DNA of 64,000 nucleotides, taken from contig NZ_WWDL01000002.1 in NCBI RefSeq assembly GCF_009848505.1, forward strand, positions 124,001 to 188,000. The letters run 5' to 3'. The DNA is from Muricoccus harenae (lineage in GTDB: Bacteria; Pseudomonadota; Alphaproteobacteria; Acetobacterales; Acetobacteraceae). Position numbers and translations under genes: made by a program. Below, piece after piece: positions 35,111 through 43,448 of this stretch; the first letter of the stretch is position 1; the number at the start of each line of letters is the position of its first letter. The notes beneath the pieces are model-generated. The model saw only the letters and a list, made by a program, of their open reading frames with translations, was not told the origin of the DNA and made no database searches.

Positions 35111-35292
35111 CGTTCCAGGGTTCCTCCGGGAGGAGGATGAAAAGGGAACGCGGAACCGCAGCCCTCTACGGAAGCCGCGGCTGCCCCCGCAACTGTGAGC
35201 GGTGAGCCGGCGCCGGATGCCACTGCCCCGAAAGGGGACGGGAAGGCGGCGCAGGGCTGCGATCCGCGAGCCAGGAGACCTGCCAGGGAACC
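35111..35292 (+). ncRNA. Cobalamin riboswitch (biosynthesis operon)
   Basis: All hallmark blocks are in order on the plus strand: GAAAAGGGAACGCGG (about 35139-35153), CTGCCCCCGCAACTGTGAG (35181-35199), GCCACTG (35219-35225), GGGAAGGC (35240-35247) and the B12 box GAGCCAGGAGACCTGCC (35268-35284). Downstream a 9-base stem CGCCGCGCG/CGCGCGGCG (35340-35361) could be part of the expression platform before the AGGAGGGAG ribosome site at 35392-35400. It should repress the DUF1636-cobW-cobN-cobGHIJ operon when cobalamin is plentiful. Confidence 0.96.
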
Positions 35293-35404
35293 GAGGCCGT
35301 GCCGGGCGGGGTGCCCTGGTGCGATCGCGATCCTGGCGTCGCCGCGCGGTCCCGCGCGGCGCGTCGCACCCCCTTCGCCCGGGCCACCGGCAGGAGGGAG
35401 CCCC

Positions 35405-35809
35405 ATGTCCGACGACCTGGCCGAGCAACCGATCTTCGGCAGCCACGTCACCCTTCACGTCTGCACCACCTGCCGCCACGAGGGCGACGCGGAAGATGCC
35501 CCGCGCGCCGGCGCCGGCCTCGCCGAGGCAGCCATGGCCGCGGCGCCTCCCGGCGTCACGGTGGTGCCGGTGAAATGCCTGGCCGCCTGCAAGCGCGGCC
35601 CCGCCGCCGCCCTCTCGCGCCCTGGCGCCTGGAGCTATGTGATCGGCGGGCTGTGCATGGAGGAGGCGGTGCCGGCGCTGATGGAAGGCGCGCGCCTCTA
35701 TGCCGGCGATCCGGGTGGACTTCTGCCCTGGCGGGGCCGGCCCGAGCCACTGAAGCGTGGCCTGATCGCCCGCCTGCCACCCATGCCCCTTCCGGAGACC
35801 GCGCCATGA
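35405..35809 (+). CDS. DUF1636 family protein (small ferredoxin-like, cobalamin operon)
   Basis: A 134-residue protein. Four cysteines are arranged as CTTC near residue 19 and CLAAC near residue 60, the spacing of thioredoxin-fold [2Fe-2S] ferredoxins. The rest is typical DUF1636 (ALSRPGAWSYVIGGL, then ALMEGARLYA). It is the first gene after the B12 riboswitch and overlaps cobW by ATGA. Such genes recur in aerobic cob operons, and a redox or cobalt-delivery role has been guessed but is not established. The start is fixed by AGGAGGGAG just upstream. Confidence 0.88.
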   Translation: MSDDLAEQPIFGSHVTLHVCTTCRHEGDAEDAPRAGAGLAEAAMAAAPPGVTVVPVKCLAACKRGPAAALSRPGAWSYVIGGLCMEEAVPALMEGARLYAGDPGGLLPWRGRPEPLKRGLIARLPPMPLPETAP

Positions 35810-36843
35810 GCCAAAGCCTGGCCCGAACGCCCTGCACCGTTGTCACCGGCTTCCTCGGCGCGGGGAAGACGACACTGATCCGTCACCTCCTGGAAAATGC
35901 CGGCGGCAAGCGCCTGGCGGTGATTGTCAACGAGTTCGGCGATGTCGGCGTGGATGCCGAGATCCTGCGGGGCTGCGGCATCGAGGCCTGCGACGAATCC
36001 TCCATCGTTGAGCTGGCCAATGGCTGCCTCTGCTGCACCGTGGCCGATGACTTCGTGCCGGCCTTGGACGGGCTTCTCTCCCTTGACCCGCCGCCGGACC
36101 ACATCCTGATCGAAACCTCGGGTCTCGCTTTGCCGAAGCCGCTGGTGCAGGCCTTCCACTGGCCGGCGATCCGCGGCCGGGTGACGGTGGATGGCGTGGT
36201 GGCGGTGGTGGATGGCGCCGCCTTGGCGGAGGGCCGCGTCGCTCATGACCTCGAGGCGCTGGCGGCCCAGCGCGCGGCCGATCCCGCCATGGAGCATGAG
36301 GACCCGGTGGAGGAGGTCTTCGAGGACCAGATCGCCTGCGCCGACCTGATCGTGCTGACCAAGTCCGACCTGCTGGACAAGGCGGGCGACGCGCTTGCCC
36401 GCGCCAGGCTCGGCAAGGCGCTGGCGCGCCCCGTGGGCATCGTCACGAGCAGCGAAGGCCGGATCGACCCGGCGGTGATGCTCGGCCTCGGCATCGGCAC
36501 CGAGCGGGACATCGAGAACCGCCGCACGCATCACGATGAAGAGGCAGATCACGACCATGATGATTTCGACACGGTGGTGCTGCCCCTGCCGGCGGCCGCC
36601 GATGCTGCCTCCCTCGCATCCCGGGTGACGGAGGCGCTGTCGGTGCCCGATGTGCTGCGCGCGAAGGGTTTCGCTGCCGTCTCGGGCAAGCCGATGCGCC
36701 TGCTGCTGCAGGGCGTCGGGTCGCGCGTGACGCATGGCTTCGACCGCGCCTGGCGCGACGGCGAAGCGCGCGAAGGGCAGATCGTGGTGATCGGGTTGAA
36801 GGGCTTCGACCGCGGGGCGGTCGAGGCGGCGCTGGCGGGGTAG
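35806..36843 (+). CDS. cobW: Cobalamin biosynthesis GTPase/metallochaperone CobW
   Basis: A 345-residue G3E GTPase. It has the P-loop GFLGAGKTT, the metal motif CLCCT in ELANGCLCCTVADD, ETSGLALP, and the base-recognition region VLTKSDLLDKAG. A His/Asp-rich stretch near residues 240-252 (HHDEEADHDHDD) is a likely metal-binding linker. CobW is thought to supply cobalt to the aerobic CobNST chelatase. It overlaps DUF1636 by ATGA, and its TAG stop is separated from the probable CTG start of cobN by a single codon. Confidence 0.95.
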   Translation: MSQSLARTPCTVVTGFLGAGKTTLIRHLLENAGGKRLAVIVNEFGDVGVDAEILRGCGIEACDESSIVELANGCLCCTVADDFVPALDGLLSLDPPPDHILIETSGLALPKPLVQAFHWPAIRGRVTVDGVVAVVDGAALAEGRVAHDLEALAAQRAADPAMEHEDPVEEVFEDQIACADLIVLTKSDLLDKAGDALARARLGKALARPVGIVTSSEGRIDPAVMLGLGIGTERDIENRRTHHDEEADHDHDDFDTVVLPLPAAADAASLASRVTEALSVPDVLRAKGFAAVSGKPMRLLLQGVGSRVTHGFDRAWRDGEAREGQIVVIGLKGFDRGAVEAALAG

Positions 36844-36846
36844 GCC

Positions 36847-39800
36847 CTGCACCTCCTCAACACCAGTTCGGCGACACTGGACGGGCTTTCCGAGCCCGTT
36901 GACCTGCGCCAGGCGCCTGCGCCCATGGCGGTGCTGTCCTTCACGGACAGCGACCTGTCGGGGCTCGGCGCGGCATGGGCGGCGGAGCGTGCAGTGCTGC
37001 CGGATCTGCGGCTGGTGCCGCTGCGTGTGCTGCGCCACCCGATGTCGGTTGACCTGTGGCTCGACCGCACGGGTGCCGGTGCGCGGGTGATCCTGCTGCG
37101 TCTGCTGGGCGGGCTGGATTGGTGGCGCTACGGGGTTGAACAGCTTTCGGCTCTCGCACGGGCGCGCGGAATCGCGCTCGCCGTGCTTCCGGGCGAGGAC
37201 CGGGATGATCCGCGCCTCTTCGCTCTCGGCACATTGCCGGTGGAGGAGCAGGCAGCGCTGCTCGGCTACTTCCGTGACGGCGGGGCGCGAAACCTGCGCG
37301 CGCTGCTGCGCCGTCTCTCGCGCCATGCCGGCACCGCGCTCGACGCGCCGCCGCCGCAGGCGCTGCCACGCGCGGGCTTCTGGCGGCCGGGATGTGGCGT
37401 GGTGACGCTGGATGCGCTTCGTGCCGCATTGCCGGCAGGGCCAGTGGTGCCGGTGATCTTCTATCGCTCCATGCTGCTCGCCGAGGACATGGCGCCGGTC
37501 GCTGCGCTGGTGGAGGCGCTGGAGGCGCGCGGAGTGGCGGCGGCGCCGGTCTTCGTCGCCAGCCTGAAGGATGCCGCCTCCCTTTCGGTGCTGCGCCCTG
37601 CCCTTGCGGCGCTCGAGCCGGATGCAATCGTCGCCACCACCGCCTTCGGCGCGGGCGAGGCGGAACAGCCTGCCCTTTCCGCGGCGGGCGTGCCGGTCCT
37701 GCAGGCGGTGATCGCCACGACCGCGCGGGAGGCCTGGGCCGGCGGCGCACGCGGCCTGGGCGCCGCGGATCTTGCGATGCATGTCGTCCTGCCGGAGCTG
37801 GACGGGCGCGTCCTGGCTGGCGCGCTCTCCTTCAAGGCGCCGGAGGTGCCGCCGGACGGGCTGGACTTCGAGCGACAGGGCAATCGTGCCGAGCCTGATC
37901 GCGTGGCGATGGTCGCCGAGCGTGTCGCGGCGCTGGTCCGGCTACGGCAGACGCCACGCGGCGAGCGGCGCCTTTGCCTGCTGCTGCCCGATTACCCCGG
38001 CGCGGGTGGGCGCACCGGCTATGCCGTGGGGCTGGATGGACCCGCGAGCATTCTCGCGCTGCTCGATGACCTGCGCGCTGCCGGCTACATGGTGGACAAG
38101 CCGCCGGCTACGTCGCGCGAGCTGGTGGCGATGCTGGATCACACCATTCCGGGCATGGCGCTGGCCGATCACATGGTGCCGGAACCGGTGCGCGCCGCCT
38201 GGGGTGCGCCCGTCGGCGATCCCGATATGCAGGATGGCGTCTTCCGGTTCCGCGCGCTCCGTTTTGGAAACATCACCGTCGCCGTGGCGCCGGATCGCGG
38301 CCTGTCCGCCAATCGTCGGGCCGACTGGCACGATCCCGCCCTGCCGCCGCGCCATGCGCTGCTCGCCTTCGGCGCCTGGCTGCGCAGCGGGCTGGATGTT
38401 CATGCTGTCGTGCATATGGGTGCGCATGGCGCGCTGGAATGGCTGCCGGGCAAGGCGGTGGCGTTGACGCGCGACTGCTTCCCCGAGGCGGTGCTCGGCG
38501 CGCTTCCCGTCTTCTATCCGTTCCTCGTCAGCAATCCGGGCGAGGCAGCGCAGGCCAAGCGGCGCATTGCGGCGGTGACGCTCGGCCATCTGTCGCCCGA
38601 ACTCGCCGCACCCGAACTCTCCGGCCCGATGCGGGAGCTGGAGCGGCTGCTGGATGAATACGCGGCTGCTGACGGCCTGGACCGCCGCCGGCGAGAACGC
38701 TTGGCGCAGCTGATCCTGGACGCTGCCACTCGCGCCGGGACGCTGCCGCCCGGAACGGCACCGGATGAAGCCTTGCGCCAGGTGGATGCCTGGCTCTGCG
38801 ATGTGAAGGAGCTGGCGATCAAGGACGGGCTGCATGTCTTCGGGCGCGCCTCGCCTGGAGATGCGCCGGACCGTGCCGCCAGCGCCGCCGCCGAGCGCGC
38901 AGCGCTGCTTGCGGCGCTGGATGGGCGCCACATCCCGGCCGGCCCCGGCGGCGCCCCCGCGCGAGGGCGCCGGGACGTGCTGCCGACCGGCCGCAACCTG
39001 CATGGTGCCGACCCGCGCGGCCTGCCGACTGAGACCGCGATGGACTTCGGCCGCTTGGCCGCCGAGGAAGTGCTGCGCGCCTATCTGCGCGAGCACGGCG
39101 AGATGCCGCGTGCCATGGTGCTGGACCTCTGGGGCAGCGCCACGCTGCGCACGGGGGGCGAGGAACTTGCGCAGGGGCTGGCGTTGATGGGCTGCCGCCC
39201 GCTCTGGGATGCCGGCACCGGGCGCGTGACGGGGGTGGAGGTGCTGCCCCCCGCCGTCATGGGCCGGCCGCGCGTGGACGTGACCTGGCGCCTCTCCGGC
39301 CTGTTCCGGGACCTGTTCCCGGCCTCGGTGGCACTGCTGGACGCCGCCGGGCAGGCCGTGGCGGCGCGCGACGAGAGCGATTCCGAGAACCCGCTGGCCG
39401 CCGCCCGGCGTGCCGGCGCCAATCTGGCGCGCGTGTTCGGAACCGCGCCGGGCGCCTATGGTGCGGGGCCGGAGGCGCTGCTCGCCAGCGGCGATTGGTC
39501 GGCGCGGGAAGAATTGGGTCGGGCCTATCTCGCCGCCGCGTCCCATGCCTATGGCGGCGCGTCCGGGGAGGGGCTGCCAGCGCCGGAGGGTTTCGCCGCG
39601 CGGGTGGCGGCGGCGGATGCACTGCTCCATGCCGGCGACGATCCTGGCCGCGATCTGCTCGAGGGCAGCGCCGATGTCGCGCATCTCGGCGGCTTCGCGG
39701 CCGCGGCGGCGCTGCTGGGCCGCGAACCCGCGCTGCTGACCCTCGACACCACCGATCCCGCACGGCCCCGTGCGCGGCCGCTGGCGGAGGCGCTGTCCCG

Positions 39801-40125
39801 CCTCGTGCACGGACGCGCGACCGATCCGCGCTTCATCGCGGGAATGCTGCGCCATGGCCCGCGTGGCGCCGCCGAGCTCGCGGAGACGGTGGATCGGCTT
39901 GTCGCCTTCGCCGAGACCACGCACGCTGTCCCCGATGCGCTGCTGGACGCGGTCCATGATTGCTATCTCGGCGATGGCGAGGTGCTGAATTTCCTGCTGC
40001 GGGAGAATCCGGCCGCCGCCCGTGCGATCGCCGCCCGCCTGAGCGCCGCACGCCGGCGCGGCCTTTGGCACCCGCGCCGCAACGGGATTGATGATGCGCT
40101 GGCCGCGCTGCTGGAGCGTCCATGA
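36847..40125 (+). CDS. cobN: Cobaltochelatase subunit CobN (probable CTG start)
   Basis: The large subunit of the aerobic ATP-dependent chelatase that inserts cobalt into hydrogenobyrinate a,c-diamide. Motifs include HMGAHGALEWLPGKAVAL, GHLSPELA, VKELAIKDGLHVFG, PTGRNLHG and VLDLWGSATLRTGGEE. The first ATG is at 36925 (1066 aa), but the preceding 26 codons read LHLLNTSSATL and then EPVDL, matching the conserved CobN N-terminus. The frame opens only at TAG-GCC-CTG, so CTG at 36847 is the only possible near-cognate start (1092 aa). It is shorter than the roughly 1275-aa Pseudomonas protein. Chelatase subunits CobS and CobT are not in the window. Confidence 0.93.
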   Translation: MHLLNTSSATLDGLSEPVDLRQAPAPMAVLSFTDSDLSGLGAAWAAERAVLPDLRLVPLRVLRHPMSVDLWLDRTGAGARVILLRLLGGLDWWRYGVEQLSALARARGIALAVLPGEDRDDPRLFALGTLPVEEQAALLGYFRDGGARNLRALLRRLSRHAGTALDAPPPQALPRAGFWRPGCGVVTLDALRAALPAGPVVPVIFYRSMLLAEDMAPVAALVEALEARGVAAAPVFVASLKDAASLSVLRPALAALEPDAIVATTAFGAGEAEQPALSAAGVPVLQAVIATTAREAWAGGARGLGAADLAMHVVLPELDGRVLAGALSFKAPEVPPDGLDFERQGNRAEPDRVAMVAERVAALVRLRQTPRGERRLCLLLPDYPGAGGRTGYAVGLDGPASILALLDDLRAAGYMVDKPPATSRELVAMLDHTIPGMALADHMVPEPVRAAWGAPVGDPDMQDGVFRFRALRFGNITVAVAPDRGLSANRRADWHDPALPPRHALLAFGAWLRSGLDVHAVVHMGAHGALEWLPGKAVALTRDCFPEAVLGALPVFYPFLVSNPGEAAQAKRRIAAVTLGHLSPELAAPELSGPMRELERLLDEYAAADGLDRRRRERLAQLILDAATRAGTLPPGTAPDEALRQVDAWLCDVKELAIKDGLHVFGRASPGDAPDRAASAAAERAALLAALDGRHIPAGPGGAPARGRRDVLPTGRNLHGADPRGLPTETAMDFGRLAAEEVLRAYLREHGEMPRAMVLDLWGSATLRTGGEELAQGLALMGCRPLWDAGTGRVTGVEVLPPAVMGRPRVDVTWRLSGLFRDLFPASVALLDAAGQAVAARDESDSENPLAAARRAGANLARVFGTAPGAYGAGPEALLASGDWSAREELGRAYLAAASHAYGGASGEGLPAPEGFAARVAAADALLHAGDDPGRDLLEGSADVAHLGGFAAAAALLGREPALLTLDTTDPARPRARPLAEALSRLVHGRATDPRFIAGMLRHGPRGAAELAETVDRLVAFAETTHAVPDALLDAVHDCYLGDGEVLNFLLRENPAAARAIAARLSAARRRGLWHPRRNGIDDALAALLERP

Positions 40126-41342
40126 GCATCCGCGGCGCCTGCCCCAGCCTTGCCGCCCCCATGGAGACTGGGGACGGGCTACTCGTGCGGCTCGGCGGCG
40201 GACCGCATTGGACGCCGCCGGCGGTGCTGCGATTGACGGAGGCGGCGTCCCGCTGGGGCAATGGAAGGTTGGAAGTGACGGCGCGCGGCAGCTGGCAGGT
40301 GCGCGGCCTGCGGCCGGATACGGTGCAACCCTTCGCGGCTGCGATCGCCGATCTGTACGCCGATGCCCGAATCACCGTCGGACCGCTCGTCGGCGCGGAT
40401 CCGGCCATGGTGGATCCCTCGCTAGTCGCCGCGGCGATCGGAACCAGGCTGGCTTCCGCGGCGCCGAAGTTGTCGGTGGTGGTGGATGGAGGCGGCGTCA
40501 TGCATCTGGACGCCTTGCCCGCCGACCTCCGGCTGGCGGCCGATGATGGCGGCTGGCGGCTGTCCCTCGCGGGTGATGCAACCGGCGCTACCGTGCTCGG
40601 GTTGGTGAAACAGGGGGCCGAGGCAGCGCTGCGCGTCCTGGCCTTGTTGGGACGGCTCCGGGCCCGCGAACTCCTTGCGAAAGCTGGGACAGCACCGTTC
40701 CGGGCCGTGCTGCAGGATCTGTTGCAGCCGGCCACAGCAGCGCCGGCAAGACCGCATGCGGAGGCGGTGGGGCCGCATGCTCTCGGATGCTCCTTCGCGC
40801 TCGGCGTCGCGCCGGCCTTCGGCGGCATGGAGGCGGCCGCCCTGGCGGCGCTGGCCCGTGATGCGGAGGCCGAGGGCGCCACGGGCCTGCGCCCCGCTTC
40901 GCGGCGCGCGCTGTTGCTGACCGGCCTTGTGGAGACGGCAAGGCTACGCGCCGCCGCCGATGCCCTCGGCTTCGTCACCGACCCGGCGGATGTGCGGCGG
41001 CGGATCGCGGCCTGCGCTGGCGCCCCAGCCTGCGGCTCCGCCCAAATCGCCACGCGTGCGATGGCTGCCTGGCTCGCTGGGCAACTGGACTTGCCACCGG
41101 GGCGGATCGGGCTGCATGTCTCCGGCTGCACCAAGGGTTGCGCGCATGCCGGCGTTGCGACGGTCACGCTGGTGGGTGGACCGGAGGGCATCGGCCTGGT
41201 GCGCGACGGCACCGCGCGCGATGACGTTGCCAGTTGGCATCAAGCGGAGGATGTCCCAGCGCTGCTCCGAGCGTTCCGGTCGCCGCAGGACCCCAACCAC
41301 ACGCCACCCGTGCCAACCACAAACATGAGGCCGTTTCCGTGA
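40122..41342 (+). CDS. cobG: Precorrin-3B synthase
   Basis: A 406-residue member of the siroheme/[4Fe-4S] sulfite-reductase fold family. The N-terminal part has RGACPSLAAPMETGDGLLVRL and VTARGSWQVRGL; the cluster motif is split as CAGAPAC and, about 40 residues later, CTKGC. CobG uses O2 to form precorrin-3B, the oxygen-dependent step of the aerobic pathway, so the organism makes B12 aerobically. It overlaps cobN (ATGA) and cobH (GTGA). Confidence 0.93.
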   Translation: MSIRGACPSLAAPMETGDGLLVRLGGGPHWTPPAVLRLTEAASRWGNGRLEVTARGSWQVRGLRPDTVQPFAAAIADLYADARITVGPLVGADPAMVDPSLVAAAIGTRLASAAPKLSVVVDGGGVMHLDALPADLRLAADDGGWRLSLAGDATGATVLGLVKQGAEAALRVLALLGRLRARELLAKAGTAPFRAVLQDLLQPATAAPARPHAEAVGPHALGCSFALGVAPAFGGMEAAALAALARDAEAEGATGLRPASRRALLLTGLVETARLRAAADALGFVTDPADVRRRIAACAGAPACGSAQIATRAMAAWLAGQLDLPPGRIGLHVSGCTKGCAHAGVATVTLVGGPEGIGLVRDGTARDDVASWHQAEDVPALLRAFRSPQDPNHTPPVPTTNMRPFP

Positions 41343-41965
41343 GTGACTACATCCGAGACGGCGCTGCCATCTACGAGCGCTCCTTCGCCATCATCCGGGC
41401 CGAGGCGGACCTCTCCCGCTTCACGCCGGAGGAAGTCGATGTCGCGGTGCGCATGATCCATGCCTGCGGGCTGGTGGAGGCGGCGGGCTCCATCGCCTTC
41501 TCGCCGGATCTGGTGGTCTCCGCGCGGGGCGCGCTGCTCGCCGGCGCGCCCATCCTCTGCGATGCGGAGATGGTGGCGCATGGCGTCACCCGCGCCCGCC
41601 TGCCCGCCGGCAACGAGGTGATCTGCACGCTGCGCGACCCGCGCGTGCCCGAACTGGCGGCGGCACAGGGCAACACGCGCTCCGCCGCCGCGCTGACCCT
41701 CTGGGGCGACCGGCTGCGCGGTGCGGTGGTCGCCATCGGCAATGCACCGACGGCGCTGTACCATCTGCTGGACATGCTGGCGGCTGGCGCGCCGCGCCCG
41801 GCGGCGATCCTCGGCATGCCGGTGGGTTTCGTCGGGGCAGCGGAGTCGAAGGAGGCCCTGGCGGCCTCGGGTCTCGGAATTCCCTGGGCAATTGTGCGCG
41901 GCCGGATGGGCGGCAGCGCCATGACGGCGGCTGCGGTGAATGCGCTGGCGAGGCCGGGACTATGA
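41339..41965 (+). CDS. cobH: Precorrin-8X methylmutase
   Basis: A 208-residue enzyme that moves the C11 methyl group to C12 to give hydrogenobyrinate. The catalytic His is in VRMIHACGLVE (about residue 41). Also visible are GAPILCDAEMVAHGVTR, GNAPTALYHLLDML, GMPVGFVGAAESKEAL and the C-terminal GRMGGSAMTAAAVNAL. The start is a GTG that overlaps the cobG stop; the frame extends further upstream only inside cobG. Confidence 0.95.
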   Translation: MSDYIRDGAAIYERSFAIIRAEADLSRFTPEEVDVAVRMIHACGLVEAAGSIAFSPDLVVSARGALLAGAPILCDAEMVAHGVTRARLPAGNEVICTLRDPRVPELAAAQGNTRSAAALTLWGDRLRGAVVAIGNAPTALYHLLDMLAAGAPRPAAILGMPVGFVGAAESKEALAASGLGIPWAIVRGRMGGSAMTAAAVNALARPGL

Positions 41966-42696
41966 GTGCAGGAGGAACGGGCCGTCTGCTCGGCATCGGC
42001 GTCGGCCCGGGCGATCCCGAGCTACTGACGCTCAAGGCGGCGCGGTTGCTTCGTGAGGCGCCGGTCGTCGCGCATTTCGCCAAGGCGGGGCGGGCCGGCC
42101 GGGCGCAGGCCACCATCGCCGCGCTGCTGCGGCCGGATGTGGTGCTGCTGCCATTGCTCTATCCGGTGACGACCGAGATCCCGCATCACCATCCGGATTA
42201 TCGCGCGCGCATCGAAGCCTTCTTTGACGAAGCCGCCACCCAGGTCGCGGCGCATCTGGATTCCGGGCGCGACGTCGCGGTGACGAGCGAGGGCGATCCG
42301 CTGTTCTATGGTTCCTACATGCATCTGCATGCGCGGCTCGCGCCGCGCTACGCGGCGGAGGTGGTGCCGGGTGTCACCGGCATGTCGGCCTGCTGGTCCA
42401 TGGCCGGAGTGCCGATCGCCCAGGGCGAGGACGTGCTCTCGGTGCTGCCTGGCACGCTGGATGAGGCGGAGTTGGCTCGCCGGCTGCGCGACGCGGATGC
42501 GGCAGTGATCATGAAGGTCGGCCGCAACCTGCCGAAGATCCGCCGCGCCCTCGCACAGGCAGGGCTGTTGGACCGCGCAATCTATGTGGAGCGCGCGACG
42601 ATGCCGGAAGGCCATGCCATGCCGCTGGCAGCGCGGGACGATGCGCCCGCGCCGTATTTCTCCATCGTGCTGGTCCCGGGTTGGGCCGGGCCATGA
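41962..42696 (+). CDS. cobI: Precorrin-2 C(20)-methyltransferase
   Basis: A 244-residue SAM-dependent tetrapyrrole methylase. It has LGIGVGPGDPELLTLKA at the N-terminus, LLYPVTTE, VTSEGDPLFYGSYMHLH and VVPGVTGMSACWSMAG, ending in the family-type Pro/Ser-rich strand PYFSIVLVPG. It methylates C20 of precorrin-2 to give precorrin-3A, the substrate of CobG two genes before. ATGA overlaps on both sides. Confidence 0.95.
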   Translation: MSAGGTGRLLGIGVGPGDPELLTLKAARLLREAPVVAHFAKAGRAGRAQATIAALLRPDVVLLPLLYPVTTEIPHHHPDYRARIEAFFDEAATQVAAHLDSGRDVAVTSEGDPLFYGSYMHLHARLAPRYAAEVVPGVTGMSACWSMAGVPIAQGEDVLSVLPGTLDEAELARRLRDADAAVIMKVGRNLPKIRRALAQAGLLDRAIYVERATMPEGHAMPLAARDDAPAPYFSIVLVPGWAGP

Positions 42697-43448
42697 CGGG
42701 CGGGCTCGTCGTTGTGGGGCTGGGCCCTGGTTCTCCAGGCCTGCTGACGCCGGATGCGGCGGCGGCGCTGGCAGCGGCCGATGCGCTCTATGGCTACGGC
42801 CCCTATCTGGATCGCGTGCCGGTGCGGGAAGGGCAGGCGCGGCATCCCACCGACAACCGCGTGGAGATCGACCGTGCGCGCGCGGCGCTGTCGGCGGCCG
42901 CAGATGGCGCCTCGGTTGTCATGGTCTCGGGCGGTGATCCGGGGGTTTTCGCCATGGCCTCGGCCGTGTGCGAGGCGGTGGAGCACGGGCCGGAGGCGTG
43001 GCGCGCGCTGGACCTTTCTGTGCAGCCGGGCGTGACCGCCATGCTCGCGCTCGCCGCGCGCGCCGGGGCGCCGCTGGGGCATGATTTCTGCGCCATCTCG
43101 CTTTCGGACAACCTGAAGCCCTGGCCACTCGTGGAACGCCGTCTGGCCGCGGCTGCCGGGGCGGGCTTCGTCATCGCATTGTACAATCCGGTGTCGCGCG
43201 CGCGGCCTTGGCAGCTCGGCGCCGCCTTCGCATTGCTGCGCGACCATCTGCCGGGTGCGACGCCGGTGCTGTTCGGTCGCGCCGTGGCGCGCGCGGCGGA
43301 GACGGTAACGGTGGCCCGCCTGGATGATGCGGCGGAAGTCGCGGCGGACATGGCCACCTGCATCATCATCGGTAGCCCGGCAACGCGGATTGTCGAGCGG
43401 CCCGGCCGTCCGCCGCTGGTCTATACGCCGCGGAGCGTTGGCGCGTGA
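42693..43448 (+). CDS. cobJ: Precorrin-3B C(17)-methyltransferase
   Basis: A 251-residue tetrapyrrole methylase that also contracts the ring. Markers are VVGLGPGSPGLLTPDA, YGYGPYLDRVP, VMVSGGDPGVFAMA, ISLSDNLKPWP and ALYNPVSRARPWQ, all specific to CobJ/CbiH. The ATG at 42693 overlaps the cobI stop. Its last 28 bases overlap the 3' end of cobK on the other strand. It is the last gene of the riboswitch-led plus-strand run. Confidence 0.95.
   Translation: MTGGLVVVGLGPGSPGLLTPDAAAALAAADALYGYGPYLDRVPVREGQARHPTDNRVEIDRARAALSAAADGASVVMVSGGDPGVFAMASAVCEAVEHGPEAWRALDLSVQPGVTAMLALAARAGAPLGHDFCAISLSDNLKPWPLVERRLAAAAGAGFVIALYNPVSRARPWQLGAAFALLRDHLPGATPVLFGRAVARAAETVTVARLDDAAEVAADMATCIIIGSPATRIVERPGRPPLVYTPRSVGA

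Noticed and set aside
35698-37782. 694-codon minus-strand open frame across cobW and cobN
   Set aside because: Antisense to two clear genes, and the translation is Arg/His/Gly-rich without family features.
37942-40071. 709-codon open frame opposite cobN
   Set aside because: It mirrors cobN codon structure and has no recognisable domain; cobN itself is certain.
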